From NCBI GenBank assembly GCA_014874185.1, contig JACWAF010000004.1:1-33522 (forward strand): a stretch of DNA of 33,522 bases. The letters are read 5' to 3'. This DNA is from Nitrospirota bacterium (GTDB taxonomy: Bacteria > Nitrospirota > Thermodesulfovibrionia > Thermodesulfovibrionales > JdFR-88). A program made the position numbers and the translations under genes. Shown here in pieces: positions 7,241 to 14,045 of the stretch. The notes below the pieces were generated by a model. The model saw nothing but the letters and a program-made list of their open reading frames with translations, searched no databases and was not told the origin of the DNA. How positions within the stretch are numbered: the first letter of the stretch is position 1; the number at the start of each line of letters is the position of its first letter.

Positions 7241-7897
7241 ATGAGGCTTTTCGGCGCCATATTGATATCGCTTGCCCTGATATCCTGCTCAGCGGGCAAA
7301 CAACAGGCTGAATCGAACAAGAACTATCTTGCAAAGGTCAATAACCATGTCATAACCGAGGAACAGGTCAGAGAAGAGCTGAATTACCTGCCCGACCAGG
7401 TGAAAGCCATGTTTATGCAGCAGGGGCCCGAAGCCCTGCTCCAGCAGCTCATAAACAAGGAACTCCTCTATCAGCAGGCCGAGAAGAGCGGCTATGACAA
7501 GGACAAGAGGCTGAAGACCATGATGGACGACTTCAAGAAGGTCACCATGGTGAGGCTTTTCATACAGGACAAGATAGAAAAGCAGACCGCCGTGAGCGAT
7601 GACGAGGCCAAACAGTTCTATGATGCCAATAAGGCAAAGTTCAAGATGACTGTGCCCGGCTCAAAAAAGCCGCAGGAGCTTGGCTTCGACCAGGTGAAAG
7701 ACATGATTAAACAGAAGCTTGCCGGCGAGAAGCAGGAAAAGGCCTTCAATGCCTATATAGCGGACCTGAGGAAGAACAGCAAGATAGAGATAAACGAGGC
7801 GGCCCTCCAGAAAATGGGAGGCCAGCCCGAAGGCGCGCCGTCCAATGCGCCAACTGCCGCCCCGGCACCGGCCGCTCCGGCCGCTCCGGCACATTAA
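7241..7897 (+). CDS. SurA-N-type chaperone-like lipoprotein without PPIase domain
   Basis: 218 aa, start ATG preceded by AGGAGG. The lipoprotein signal ends LISC (C16). Residues about 28-125 match the SurA/PpiC N-terminal chaperone region: AKVNNHVITEEQVREEL, then LLQQLINKELLYQQAEKSGY. A VSDDEAKQFYDANKAKF stretch follows, which in the family leads into the parvulin PPIase domain. Here the roughly 90-residue parvulin domain is absent: the chain jumps to the helix LGFDQVKDMIKQKLAGEKQEKAFNAYIADLRK that normally follows it. The tail is Ala/Pro-rich. It probably acts as a periplasmic holding chaperone for envelope proteins with no isomerase activity (inference). It is a single gene followed by a bidirectional terminator. 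Confidence 0.8.
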   Translation: MRLFGAILISLALISCSAGKQQAESNKNYLAKVNNHVITEEQVREELNYLPDQVKAMFMQQGPEALLQQLINKELLYQQAEKSGYDKDKRLKTMMDDFKKVTMVRLFIQDKIEKQTAVSDDEAKQFYDANKAKFKMTVPGSKKPQELGFDQVKDMIKQKLAGEKQEKAFNAYIADLRKNSKIEINEAALQKMGGQPEGAPSNAPTAAPAPAAPAAPAH

Positions 7898-7916
7898 TAA
7901 GCCCAGGGCCTGAAAA

Positions 7917-7952
7917 AGCAAAAAGCCCCCGTTCATACGGGGGCTTTTTGCT
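7917..7952. terminator. Bidirectional intrinsic terminator
   Basis: Perfect 16-bp stem (7917-7932 with 7937-7952), AGCAAAAAGCCCCCGT against its complement, with a TCAT loop. A-rich and T-rich edges allow termination on both strands. It serves the SurA-N gene (+) and the convergent Tat protein gene (-). Confidence 0.9.
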
Positions 7953-7986
7953 GCCTGTGCCAAGCACAGAGTGTTTTTGTTCGTTC

Positions 7987-8862
7987 TTAATCCGGTTCCT
8001 TCAGGTAATATTTTCCGTTCACCTCGGTGCCGATTATGGCGAAAGCCGCCTTTGAGGTCTCAATAGGGTCCGATTTCCAGGAGAAGTCAATCGAAGGGAC
8101 TTCTACCTGGGCCGCGAGATGCGCAGCCGCCCGGTAGCCCTCAAACCTGAAATGCTTGTATTTGTCCTCGTAGACGACCTTCTTGTCATCAATGGCCTTC
8201 CAGATAAGCCGATAGCTTATACGGGCCGGTCTGGCCGGCGCATCCAGGGCCGGATATTCAGGCTGGTCGATCACCGGGACGCCTTCCAGTTTCAGTTCCG
8301 CCTGCCGCCCGTCAGCGCTCACCGTTAGGCCTCCCTCAGGCACCCTGGCTATCCAGAAGAGCCCGGAAGGCGAGATCTGAGGGTGGAAGTCGTGGATCTT
8401 GTTCGCGGGGACCGCCGGTCCCTTGAACAGTGTAAGTCATATGTGGGCAAATGTCCCCTGCCGGTTTGTGCGCGCGGCAAAATACTCTCCGTGGATGAAG
8501 GAAAAATCCGTCGTCGGGGAACCGAAGGCGATCCGGTTGCCCTTGTTGTCGGTCCCCATGCCGGTGAAATTGTTGCAGCGCGCAACCCGGCCCTTGAAAT
8601 GGAAGATATCCGAGGGGTCCATGCCTGGTTTCGGCATCTGGTTATGGCTGCCGTTTTTGTCCACCCACGGGATTGGAAACGGGTCAGTGCTCCCATTCAA
8701 CCCGGCTGTGATCAGCTCCGCGGAGCTGTCTTCGGCCAGGCCAATCTCCGGCTTCCATAAAGTGCCCGCCCCCGCGGCGGCCGCCAGAAACACGCCGGTG
8801 CGCAGGAACTGCCGCCTGCTCTTGCATAAAGGACAACCGTTCGGGCCTTCTGAATGGTTCAT
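7987..8862 (-). pseudogene. Tat-exported protein with one in-frame UGA
   Basis: Reads as one 291-codon gene broken only by TGA at 8437-8439; both halves are in the same frame, with no shift. The start has a GAGGAGA ribosome site. The N-terminus holds a classical twin-arginine motif (SRRQFLRTG) and an Ala-rich core, so the protein should be exported folded. The first half (141 aa) ends FAHI; the second continues LTLFKGPAVPANKIHDFHPQ and runs to the end as a dense, non-random sequence ending KYYLKEPD. The function is not recognised. The UGA may be a nonsense mutation, a sequencing error, or a selenocysteine codon: a 6-bp hairpin with a GGC loop begins 14 bases after it. No CxxU or UxxC redox motif is visible, which counts against selenocysteine. 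Confidence 0.6.
8408..8422 (-). other. Hairpin just after the in-frame UGA (SECIS-like geometry)
   Basis: On the coding strand GGGACC-GGC-GGTCCC forms a perfect six-pair stem with a three-base loop. The apical loop lies 20 bases after the UGA and starts with GG. This fits the loose published geometry for bacterial SECIS elements (loop roughly 16-37 bases downstream, G in the first two loop positions). The stem is also simply GC-rich coding sequence (Gly-Pro-Ala-Val), so it may be coincidental. Confidence 0.3.
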
Positions 8863-8939
8863 AACATTATCTCCTCTCCTCTTGAATTGAAGGACTTCGA
8901 TACTTGTCTTGCCGGACTTTATAGATAAAAATTTACAGT

Positions 8940-9065
8940 TTTATGGAAATAATTCAAGCGGGTTTATTCCAGAGGGGATGAAAGGGGATTCAAAGAGGGA
9001 TTCCGGAACATAAATACGGGGCTAAAGCCCCTTGGGCCGGAATGACAGAAAAAGGAATTTTATGA
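8940..9065. repeat. Intergenic repeat related to 1-201
   Basis: Lies in the 240-base gap between the Tat protein gene and the SufR-like regulator. GGGGC-TAAA-GCCCC (9018-9031) follows ATAC and is followed by GGAATGAC (9039-9046), echoing the TACGGGGC...GGAATGAC arrangement at 81-101. Runs of AGAGGGG/AAAGGGG precede it. No coding potential was seen. It is probably a copy of a dispersed genomic repeat. Confidence 0.45.
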
Positions 9066-9102
9066 TGGTTAAGCCGGATGCAGGATAATGCTTAAAGGGT
9101 TT

Positions 9103-9756
9103 TTAAGCCTTTACTGACGGTATCAGAAAACTGCACACAGGGTCGCCGGCTGCCATGCAGCCCTTCCGCTGTATGCTCCGGCCAAGGAGGTCGTTTAATA
9201 ACTCAAGCTCATAACGGCAGGCCTCGTTGTACTGGCTGGCCACGCGGGAGACGGGACAGTTGAACTGGTTCAGCAGCATGTCCTCCCTGCCGTTTTCTTT
9301 CAGCTCTATAAGGTAACCCTCCCCCTCAAGCATCTTTGTAAGCGTCCGCACCTTCTCGTTAAAATCCTGAATGCCCCCCAGCGCGGCGCTCCTTTCCTTG
9401 AAGAGCTTCTCCTTGCGCATCCTGAAAAGCTCGGTTACCTTTTCCCTTCCGTCCAATTCCTCTATGTCGTTCAGCATGTCCAGCGCGAACCGGCCGTAAG
9501 ACTTCGGGAATATGTCATCGGCCTTATCAGTGAGCTTGTAGATAAAGACTGGCCTTCCGATGCCGTGTTTCCTGGCCTCGTACTCAACCATGCCCTTCCG
9601 CTCAAGAGACAGGAGATGCTGCCTTACGCCCATCGGGGTAATGCCGATCTGACGGCTCAAATCCTCAGCCGTCATGCCGCCTGCCTTCTTCAGGAGCATA
9701 ATAATCCTGTCTTTCGTGAGGCTGTCCTCAAGTCGCATGGGGAAAAAATAACACAA
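9103..9756 (-). CDS. SufR/DeoR-like winged-helix regulator with C-terminal cysteines
   Basis: 217 aa from a TTG start with AAAAGGA five bases ahead; an ATG at 9738 is the alternative. Residues about 20-75 form a winged helix-turn-helix (MTAEDLSRQIGITPMGVRQHLLSLERKGMV). The C-terminal half carries a cysteine set C-x12-C-x19-C-x7-C beginning NCPVSRVASQYNEAC, the layout seen in SufR-type regulators that bind an Fe-S cluster. It likely senses Fe-S, redox or metal status (family knowledge plus inference). It is divergent from the AcsE-like/fumarase operon, sharing a 108-base intergenic region, and so may control that operon, whose fumarase is itself an Fe-S enzyme. Confidence 0.8.
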   Translation of the reverse strand: MCYFFPMRLEDSLTKDRIIMLLKKAGGMTAEDLSRQIGITPMGVRQHLLSLERKGMVEYEARKHGIGRPVFIYKLTDKADDIFPKSYGRFALDMLNDIEELDGREKVTELFRMRKEKLFKERSAALGGIQDFNEKVRTLTKMLEGEGYLIELKENGREDMLLNQFNCPVSRVASQYNEACRYELELLNDLLGRSIQRKGCMAAGDPVCSFLIPSVKA

Positions 9757-9820
9757 AGAAATCCTTTTGTAAACTATTTTTTAAAAAAACTCTAATATTA
9801 CGCGAAACCCGCCCGGATGA

Positions 9821-9826
9821 TATAAT
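9821..9826 (+). promoter_or_regulatory. -10 box for the methyltransferase-fumarase operon
   Basis: Perfect TATAAT about 39 bases before the ATG, with a poor -35 (TTACGC, 17 bases upstream), which suggests an activator is needed. CCCGC (9808-9812) and GCGGG (9839-9843) flank the box as a loose inverted repeat. They could be an operator for the divergent regulator. Confidence 0.45.
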
Positions 9827-9864
9827 AATCCCGTAAAAGCGGGAAATTTGAAGGAGGCTACAGT

Positions 9865-10650
9865 ATGCTGATAGTGGCGGATAACCTTAATACACGGAAC
9901 AAGGCTTACATGTCGGCCCTCCAAAAAAGGGACTCCAACGCCCTCTCCAAAATGGCAAAGGCCCTGGCGGAAGCCAATGCCGACATCATAAACGTGCAGT
10001 GCTCCACTGACGGCGCCGGGGACGAGGATGTCATGCCCTGGGCCGTAGAGACAATCGAAAAGGCGGCCGAATGCGCCCTGTGCCTCGATACGAGGAACCT
10101 TGAAGCTTTGAAGAAATCCCTGTCGCTCGTAAAAAAACCGCCGCTTGTAAACTATCTTTCGGCTACCGAGCCCAAAGACCGCGAAGGGCTGCTAACGCTG
10201 ATTTCCAGGGCGAAGGCCTATCTGGTCCTGCGCGCCTCAAGGGCCGCGGTGCCCAATTCATTCGAATCGAAATTGCAGATACTGGAGGAATTGCTGGAAG
10301 CGGCAAACGCCGCGGACATTCCTAACGAAAGGCTGTTCCTTGACCCCTCGGTGGTGCACATCGGGCGGGCCTCCGGGCAGGAGAACATAATGAACTCGCA
10401 CGAGTGCATAACCGCCCTGCAGGAGACGGTGGACCCGCCCGTGAACACGATAATATGGCTCTCGAATGTATCAAGCGGAATCCCGAAGGCGGCAGGGAAG
10501 CGGGTGGAGGCGGGCACCCTGCTCTACTTCGCTGGCGCGGGGCTGGACGCCGTCATGGTGGACCTCTTCGACCCGGAGATCAGAAGGGCCCTTTACCTTG
10601 TAAAAGCCTTCCGTGACGAACTGGTCTTCACCGCAGCCGATATCTCCTGA
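9865..10650 (+). CDS. AcsE-like methyltetrahydrofolate:corrinoid methyltransferase
   Basis: 261 aa, ribosome site AAGGAGG. The pterin-binding TIM-barrel family (DHPS/MeTr/MetH domain) is recognisable from LCLDTRN (family LDS), PPLVNYLSATEP (family INS), RLFLDPSV (family IDP) and TIIWLSNVSSGIP (family LSNVS with the catalytic-site Asn). In the Wood-Ljungdahl pathway such enzymes move the methyl group of methyl-tetrahydrofolate to the corrinoid Fe-S protein. The N-terminal strand reads INVQCS where AcsE has a DVNVG-type motif, and ADNLNTRN replaces the GERI motif. The enzyme is therefore divergent and its substrate may differ. Its stop overlaps the fumarase start (TGATG). No corrinoid protein or CO dehydrogenase gene is present in the window. 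Confidence 0.78.
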   Translation: MLIVADNLNTRNKAYMSALQKRDSNALSKMAKALAEANADIINVQCSTDGAGDEDVMPWAVETIEKAAECALCLDTRNLEALKKSLSLVKKPPLVNYLSATEPKDREGLLTLISRAKAYLVLRASRAAVPNSFESKLQILEELLEAANAADIPNERLFLDPSVVHIGRASGQENIMNSHECITALQETVDPPVNTIIWLSNVSSGIPKAAGKRVEAGTLLYFAGAGLDAVMVDLFDPEIRRALYLVKAFRDELVFTAADIS

Positions 10651-11495
10651 TGCTGAGGCTTAAAGACGGCATAAAAGAGCTGATAAGGAAGGTGGCCACC
10701 TCCCTTCCCAAGGACGTGGAAGACGCCCTGAAAAAGGCTTACGATTCCGAGCCGGCCCAGAGCCCCTCCAAAGAGGCGCTCGCCTATATCCTCCGGGACA
10801 TCCAGATAGCGAGAGAAAATTCCAGGCCCATCTGCCAGGACACGGGCACGCCCATTTTCCATGTGTCCGCCCCCAGGGAGATGGGTTTCAGGGCGATAGA
10901 GGAAGACATAATCGAAGCCGTTAGGGAGGCAACGGCCCAGGTCCCCCTGAGGCCGAATGCGGTGGACGTGCTCACGGAGAAGAACACGGGCGACAATACA
11001 GGCATTGCCATGCCGGAGATGCATTTCGAGCAGTCCGAAGAAAATACGCTGACAGTAGACCTCTCCCTGAAGGGCGCGGGGAGCGAGAACGCGGGCACTT
11101 TTTACCGTCTTCCGGACGAGGGATTGCAGGCCGAAAGGGATTTCGAGGGCGTTAGAAAATGCGTGCTGGATGCGGTCTATACCGCCCAGGGCAAGGGATG
11201 CCCGCCGTACACGGTGGGCGTTGGGATCGCGGGCACAAGGCTAATGGCCGCAAAGCTCTCAAAAGGCACACTGATGAGGAAAATAAACGACCGAGCGGCC
11301 GCGGAGAAGATACGGGAACTTGAAGACAGGCTGCTCTCGGATATAAACCGCCTTGGCATCGGGGCGCTGGGCCTTGGCGGCGACTGCACCGCGCTCTCAG
11401 TAAAGGTCAGCTACGCCCACCGGCATACCGGCTCCTATTTCGTGGACGTCTCATTCGCCTGCTGGGCCAATAGAAGGGGGAGACTGGTGTGGTGA
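10650..11495 (+). CDS. Class I fumarate hydratase, alpha subunit
   Basis: 281 aa. This is the Fe-S hydro-lyase alpha (N-terminal) subunit of two-subunit fumarase/L-tartrate dehydratase: RPICQDTGTPIFHV at 59-72, TGDNTGIAMPEMHF near 113, KGCPPYTVGVGIAGT near 182 and GGDCTALSVKVSYAHRHTGSYFVDVSFACW near the end. C62, C184 and C246 are likely 4Fe-4S ligands. It interconverts fumarate and malate in the TCA cycle together with a beta subunit. That subunit normally follows directly but is absent: unrelated coding-like sequence begins at the last codons. The ATG overlaps the preceding stop, so the two are co-translated. The final residues RGRLVW may be altered by a rearrangement junction. Confidence 0.88.
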   Translation: MLRLKDGIKELIRKVATSLPKDVEDALKKAYDSEPAQSPSKEALAYILRDIQIARENSRPICQDTGTPIFHVSAPREMGFRAIEEDIIEAVREATAQVPLRPNAVDVLTEKNTGDNTGIAMPEMHFEQSEENTLTVDLSLKGAGSENAGTFYRLPDEGLQAERDFEGVRKCVLDAVYTAQGKGCPPYTVGVGIAGTRLMAAKLSKGTLMRKINDRAAAEKIRELEDRLLSDINRLGIGALGLGGDCTALSVKVSYAHRHTGSYFVDVSFACWANRRGRLVW

Positions 11496-11613
11496 TTACA
11501 CATGGACGGACACTAATGGCGGCTCTGCCGCATATGCAATCGATCTGACATACACGTTCACGCCGGAACAGCTTGAAACGCTTACCCAATTCGCCAAAAA
11601 CCCGAATGCTTAA
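11466..11613 (+). pseudogene. Gene remnant after fumarase alpha
   Basis: In another frame from the fumarase end, an open stretch stops at TAA (11611-11613). It reads GGDWCGDYTWTDTNGGSAAY, then AIDLTYTFTPEQLETLTQFA and a short end. The composition is protein-like (alternating Thr/Tyr strands then a helix), but there is no start codon or ribosome site. It probably represents the 3' end of a lost gene joined to the fumarase gene by a deletion or insertion. The family is not recognised. Confidence 0.4.
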
Positions 11614-11750
11614 ATAACCAGACCAGTATTGCTTTTTGTTCATTCACCGCCGATTGTGACAAACGTTACATCTTTTTCCTGCCTGCAAATCTTATCCTAA
11701 GTACGTTGCAAGTTCTTTGAGACATCGTTCTCTCTGAAGTTTCCGAAAAG

Positions 11751-11845
11751 GTAAACTCCGGGCAACCGGGGGGCACAAAGCCACGGGTCCTTTCGGTTGA
11801 AAGGACGGCCGGGTTGCCGAAGAAACAGCGCCGGCCGGAGTTTAT
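11751..11845 (+). ncRNA. Cyclic di-GMP-I (GEMM) riboswitch
   Basis: The conserved core GGCACAAAGCCACGGGTCC (11772-11790) is followed by a P3 hairpin and GGCCGGGTTGCCGAAG (11807-11822), the hallmark tetraloop-receptor half of GEMM-I aptamers. The outer P1 stem is AAACTCCGG (11753-11761) with CCGGAGTTT (11835-11843). The P2 hairpin is shorter than in the Vibrio example. An intrinsic terminator follows 10 bases later, then the ribosome site of a large secreted protein. Whether c-di-GMP (or cAMP-GMP in the Ib variant) turns expression on or off cannot be decided by eye. Confidence 0.85.
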
Positions 11846-11854
11846 TTCGGAATG

Positions 11855-11890
11855 AGCCTGTTTCCCTTTTCAGGGAAACGGGCTTTTTTA
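11855..11890 (+). terminator. Riboswitch-linked intrinsic terminator
   Basis: AGCCTGTTTCCC (11855-11866), a six-base loop, GGGAAACGGGCT (11873-11884), then a T-run. It sits between the c-di-GMP aptamer and the AAAGGAGG ribosome site, so it is the likely expression platform for premature termination. Confidence 0.8.
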
Positions 11891-11907
11891 ATTTTAAAGG
11901 AGGCAGG

Positions 11908-13989
11908 ATGAAAAGACTTAAACTGGTTGGTTTTCTGACGGCAGTTTTGCTGCTGGCTGTATTAATCCCTCTAATCGGTGGGGCCGCCGAGGCCGCCACC
12001 TATTATGTGGCCACGAACGGAAGCGATGGCAATCCCGGCACTCAAGCCGCGCCCTGGGCCACCTTCTCGCATTCCGTGGGAGCGCTTCAGCCGGGTGATA
12101 CGCTGCTTATCCAGAACGGCACTTATCACGAGGCCCTGAATGTTACCCGCTCCGGAACGGCATCCGCGCCAATTACGATCCAGGCTGTAAACGACGGGCA
12201 GGCAATCGTTGACTGCCAGGGCTCAGCAGCTCATGCCCTTTATATTTACGGCCAGAGCTATGTCAATGTGCAAGGTATTGTCTTTAAGAACACCTCCGAC
12301 GATGTAGTCAAGGTTGGCGGGGGATCTCACAATGATAATCTCCGAAGGCTTTCCGCCTATAACTCCGGGATCGGAAATTATCACATTTTCGATGTGTCCG
12401 GCGCATCTTATATCCTGATAGAAGATTCAGTGGCTTCGCAAACCGCTGGTTCAAATAAAGCCGGCAGATACGGGTTCATGTCTTTTAGCGGGGCCAATCA
12501 CAATACTTTCAGGCGCAATTACGTGAAGTATTACAGCCATACCGGGGGCGGCGGACCCTGCGCGGCGGCCGCTGATTACGGCGGCAGTTACGATGTGTGG
12601 GAGAACAATGTCTTTGACGTTTCGCAGATGCCGGCAGGATGCAGCCCCATAGGCTACCAGTTCGGGATTTTCGGAACAGGCGCATATTACGACACATCGC
12701 ACAACAAATGGTATGGCAACGTGGTCATCGGCGGGCCCAATCTCGCTTCGGCAGTGCATGGAGAAACATCCGGGGAATCTATGCAAGGCTGGGAATTTTA
12801 CAACAACGTCTTTCTTAACGCTCCCCAAGGAGTTGTGGATATGGCAGGATCTCTTGGATCGGGTTGGATATTCGACAACAATACCGTTGCAAAGATGTCC
12901 AGCTCATCATTGCAATCCCTTGGATCGGGAACAACAATCTCCGCATCAAGCAACTCGTATGTTTCCAGTGCAGTAGGTGAACAAGCGTCGTCCAGCGGCT
13001 CTTTGACCAGCCGTTACAATAATTTTTCATCTATTGGAACTCCGTACAGCGGCAGCGTTTCAGATAAGACAGGGGACCAAACCATGACAGCCTCATATGA
13101 CACGGCAACCTATGGCCTTGGAGCTTATTTGATGGCGCCCTCCGGTATGATGGGAAAAGGTGAAAACGGAGGCAATATCGGGGCTAATGTGCTTTACGAG
13201 TACCAGAACGGCCAGCTTACAAATGTGCCGCTCTGGCCATGGCCGATGGAAAGCAGGATCAAAGCCGAACTGGGCATAAGCCCCACTTACGCAAGCGGCG
13301 GCGGGCTCTGGACGACACTGAACGGAGTATATTCTTCCTCAGCACCTGCTCCTTCGCCAACTCCAACGCCAACTCCAACTCCTACACCGAGTCCTATTCC
13401 CACTCCGACACCAACGCCCACTCCCACCTCCGGTTCGGGCGGCAGCTCTTCCGGCGCAAACCCTTCGGATTCTATCAGCGCCCCACAACTCATAGCGCCG
13501 GCAAGCGGCTCGGTCGTAGGCACCACGGTGACTTTCGAATGGACCCCCTCGGTCAGCCAGGCGGGAAAACCTGTTACGTATACCCATTATTACTGCACGG
13601 ACCAGGCGATGACCAACTGCATTTCGAATAACGTTGTGGCCCAGAACAGCCCGGTGAAGACTTACGCGGGAATGGGCGGACTGCTCTCCGGAATGGTCCT
13701 GTTCGGGATCGGGTTCGCGGGCGGCCCGTTGTCCAGAAAGAAGAAGATAGCGATACTGATAGCACTCCTTCTGCTTTCGTTGGCGGTGGTCTCCTGTGGC
13801 GGAGGTGGCGCGGGCAGTTCCAGCCCGAATTCCTCAAATCCTTCTCAAACGGTCGGCTCCGCACCAGGCAGCGATATCACATACACGGCATCGGGTTTGC
13901 AGAACGGGACCACCTATTACTGGAAGGTCGCGGCAACTGACGGGCAGGTCTCAACCGAAAGCCAGGCTGCAAGCTTCAAGACAAATTAG
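11908..13989 (+). CDS. Secreted parallel beta-helix protein with split FN3-like domain
   Basis: 693 aa from ATG 11908 (ribosome site AAAGGAGG). A signal peptide ends GAAEAA near residue 30. A pectate-lyase-like right-handed beta-helix follows, opening with the DUF1565-type YYVATNGSDGNPGTQAAPW and GDTLLIQNGTY. Then come a Pro-Thr-Ser linker (about 480-508) and a fibronectin-III-like domain (about 521-693). That domain is interrupted at about 585-650 by a membrane hairpin: a Gly-rich segment (589-608), RKKK at 610-613, a second hydrophobic helix and a lipobox-like VVSC (C630) followed by GGGG. The FN3 strands then resume (GLQNGTTYYWKVAATDG). It is probably a surface polysaccharide-binding, lyase or adhesin protein whose expression responds to c-di-GMP through the upstream riboswitch. 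Catalytic residues were not identified. Confidence 0.82.
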   Translation: MKRLKLVGFLTAVLLLAVLIPLIGGAAEAATYYVATNGSDGNPGTQAAPWATFSHSVGALQPGDTLLIQNGTYHEALNVTRSGTASAPITIQAVNDGQAIVDCQGSAAHALYIYGQSYVNVQGIVFKNTSDDVVKVGGGSHNDNLRRLSAYNSGIGNYHIFDVSGASYILIEDSVASQTAGSNKAGRYGFMSFSGANHNTFRRNYVKYYSHTGGGGPCAAAADYGGSYDVWENNVFDVSQMPAGCSPIGYQFGIFGTGAYYDTSHNKWYGNVVIGGPNLASAVHGETSGESMQGWEFYNNVFLNAPQGVVDMAGSLGSGWIFDNNTVAKMSSSSLQSLGSGTTISASSNSYVSSAVGEQASSSGSLTSRYNNFSSIGTPYSGSVSDKTGDQTMTASYDTATYGLGAYLMAPSGMMGKGENGGNIGANVLYEYQNGQLTNVPLWPWPMESRIKAELGISPTYASGGGLWTTLNGVYSSSAPAPSPTPTPTPTPTPSPIPTPTPTPTPTSGSGGSSSGANPSDSISAPQLIAPASGSVVGTTVTFEWTPSVSQAGKPVTYTHYYCTDQAMTNCISNNVVAQNSPVKTYAGMGGLLSGMVLFGIGFAGGPLSRKKKIAILIALLLLSLAVVSCGGGGAGSSSPNSSNPSQTVGSAPGSDITYTASGLQNGTTYYWKVAATDGQVSTESQAASFKTN

Positions 13990-14002
13990 AGAAAACTCTG
14001 GC

Positions 14003-14039
14003 AAAAAGAGAAGGCCCGCTAAACGGGCCTTCTCTTTTT
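14003..14039. terminator. Bidirectional terminator between convergent units
   Basis: AAAAAGAGAAGGCCCG (14003-14018), loop CTAAA, CGGGCCTTCTCTTTTT (14024-14039): a perfect stem with A and T edges on both sides. It ends the beta-helix gene on the plus strand and the long polysaccharide operon on the minus strand. Confidence 0.9.
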
Positions 14040-14045
14040 TTTAAA

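Noticed and set aside
7866-7893. GGCCGCTCC tandem repeat near the end of the SurA-N gene
   Set aside because: It simply encodes the Ala/Pro-rich tail; no sign of a phase-variable tract affecting the frame.
8349-8696. Alternative minus-strand frame bridging the UGA site, suggesting a frameshift
   Set aside because: The two halves of the Tat protein are already in the same frame (start offsets differ by a multiple of three), so only the UGA needs explaining.
13345-13430. Short tandem repeats that could be mistaken for an array
   Set aside because: They encode a Pro-Thr/Ser linker within the beta-helix protein; unit size and lack of spacers exclude CRISPR.
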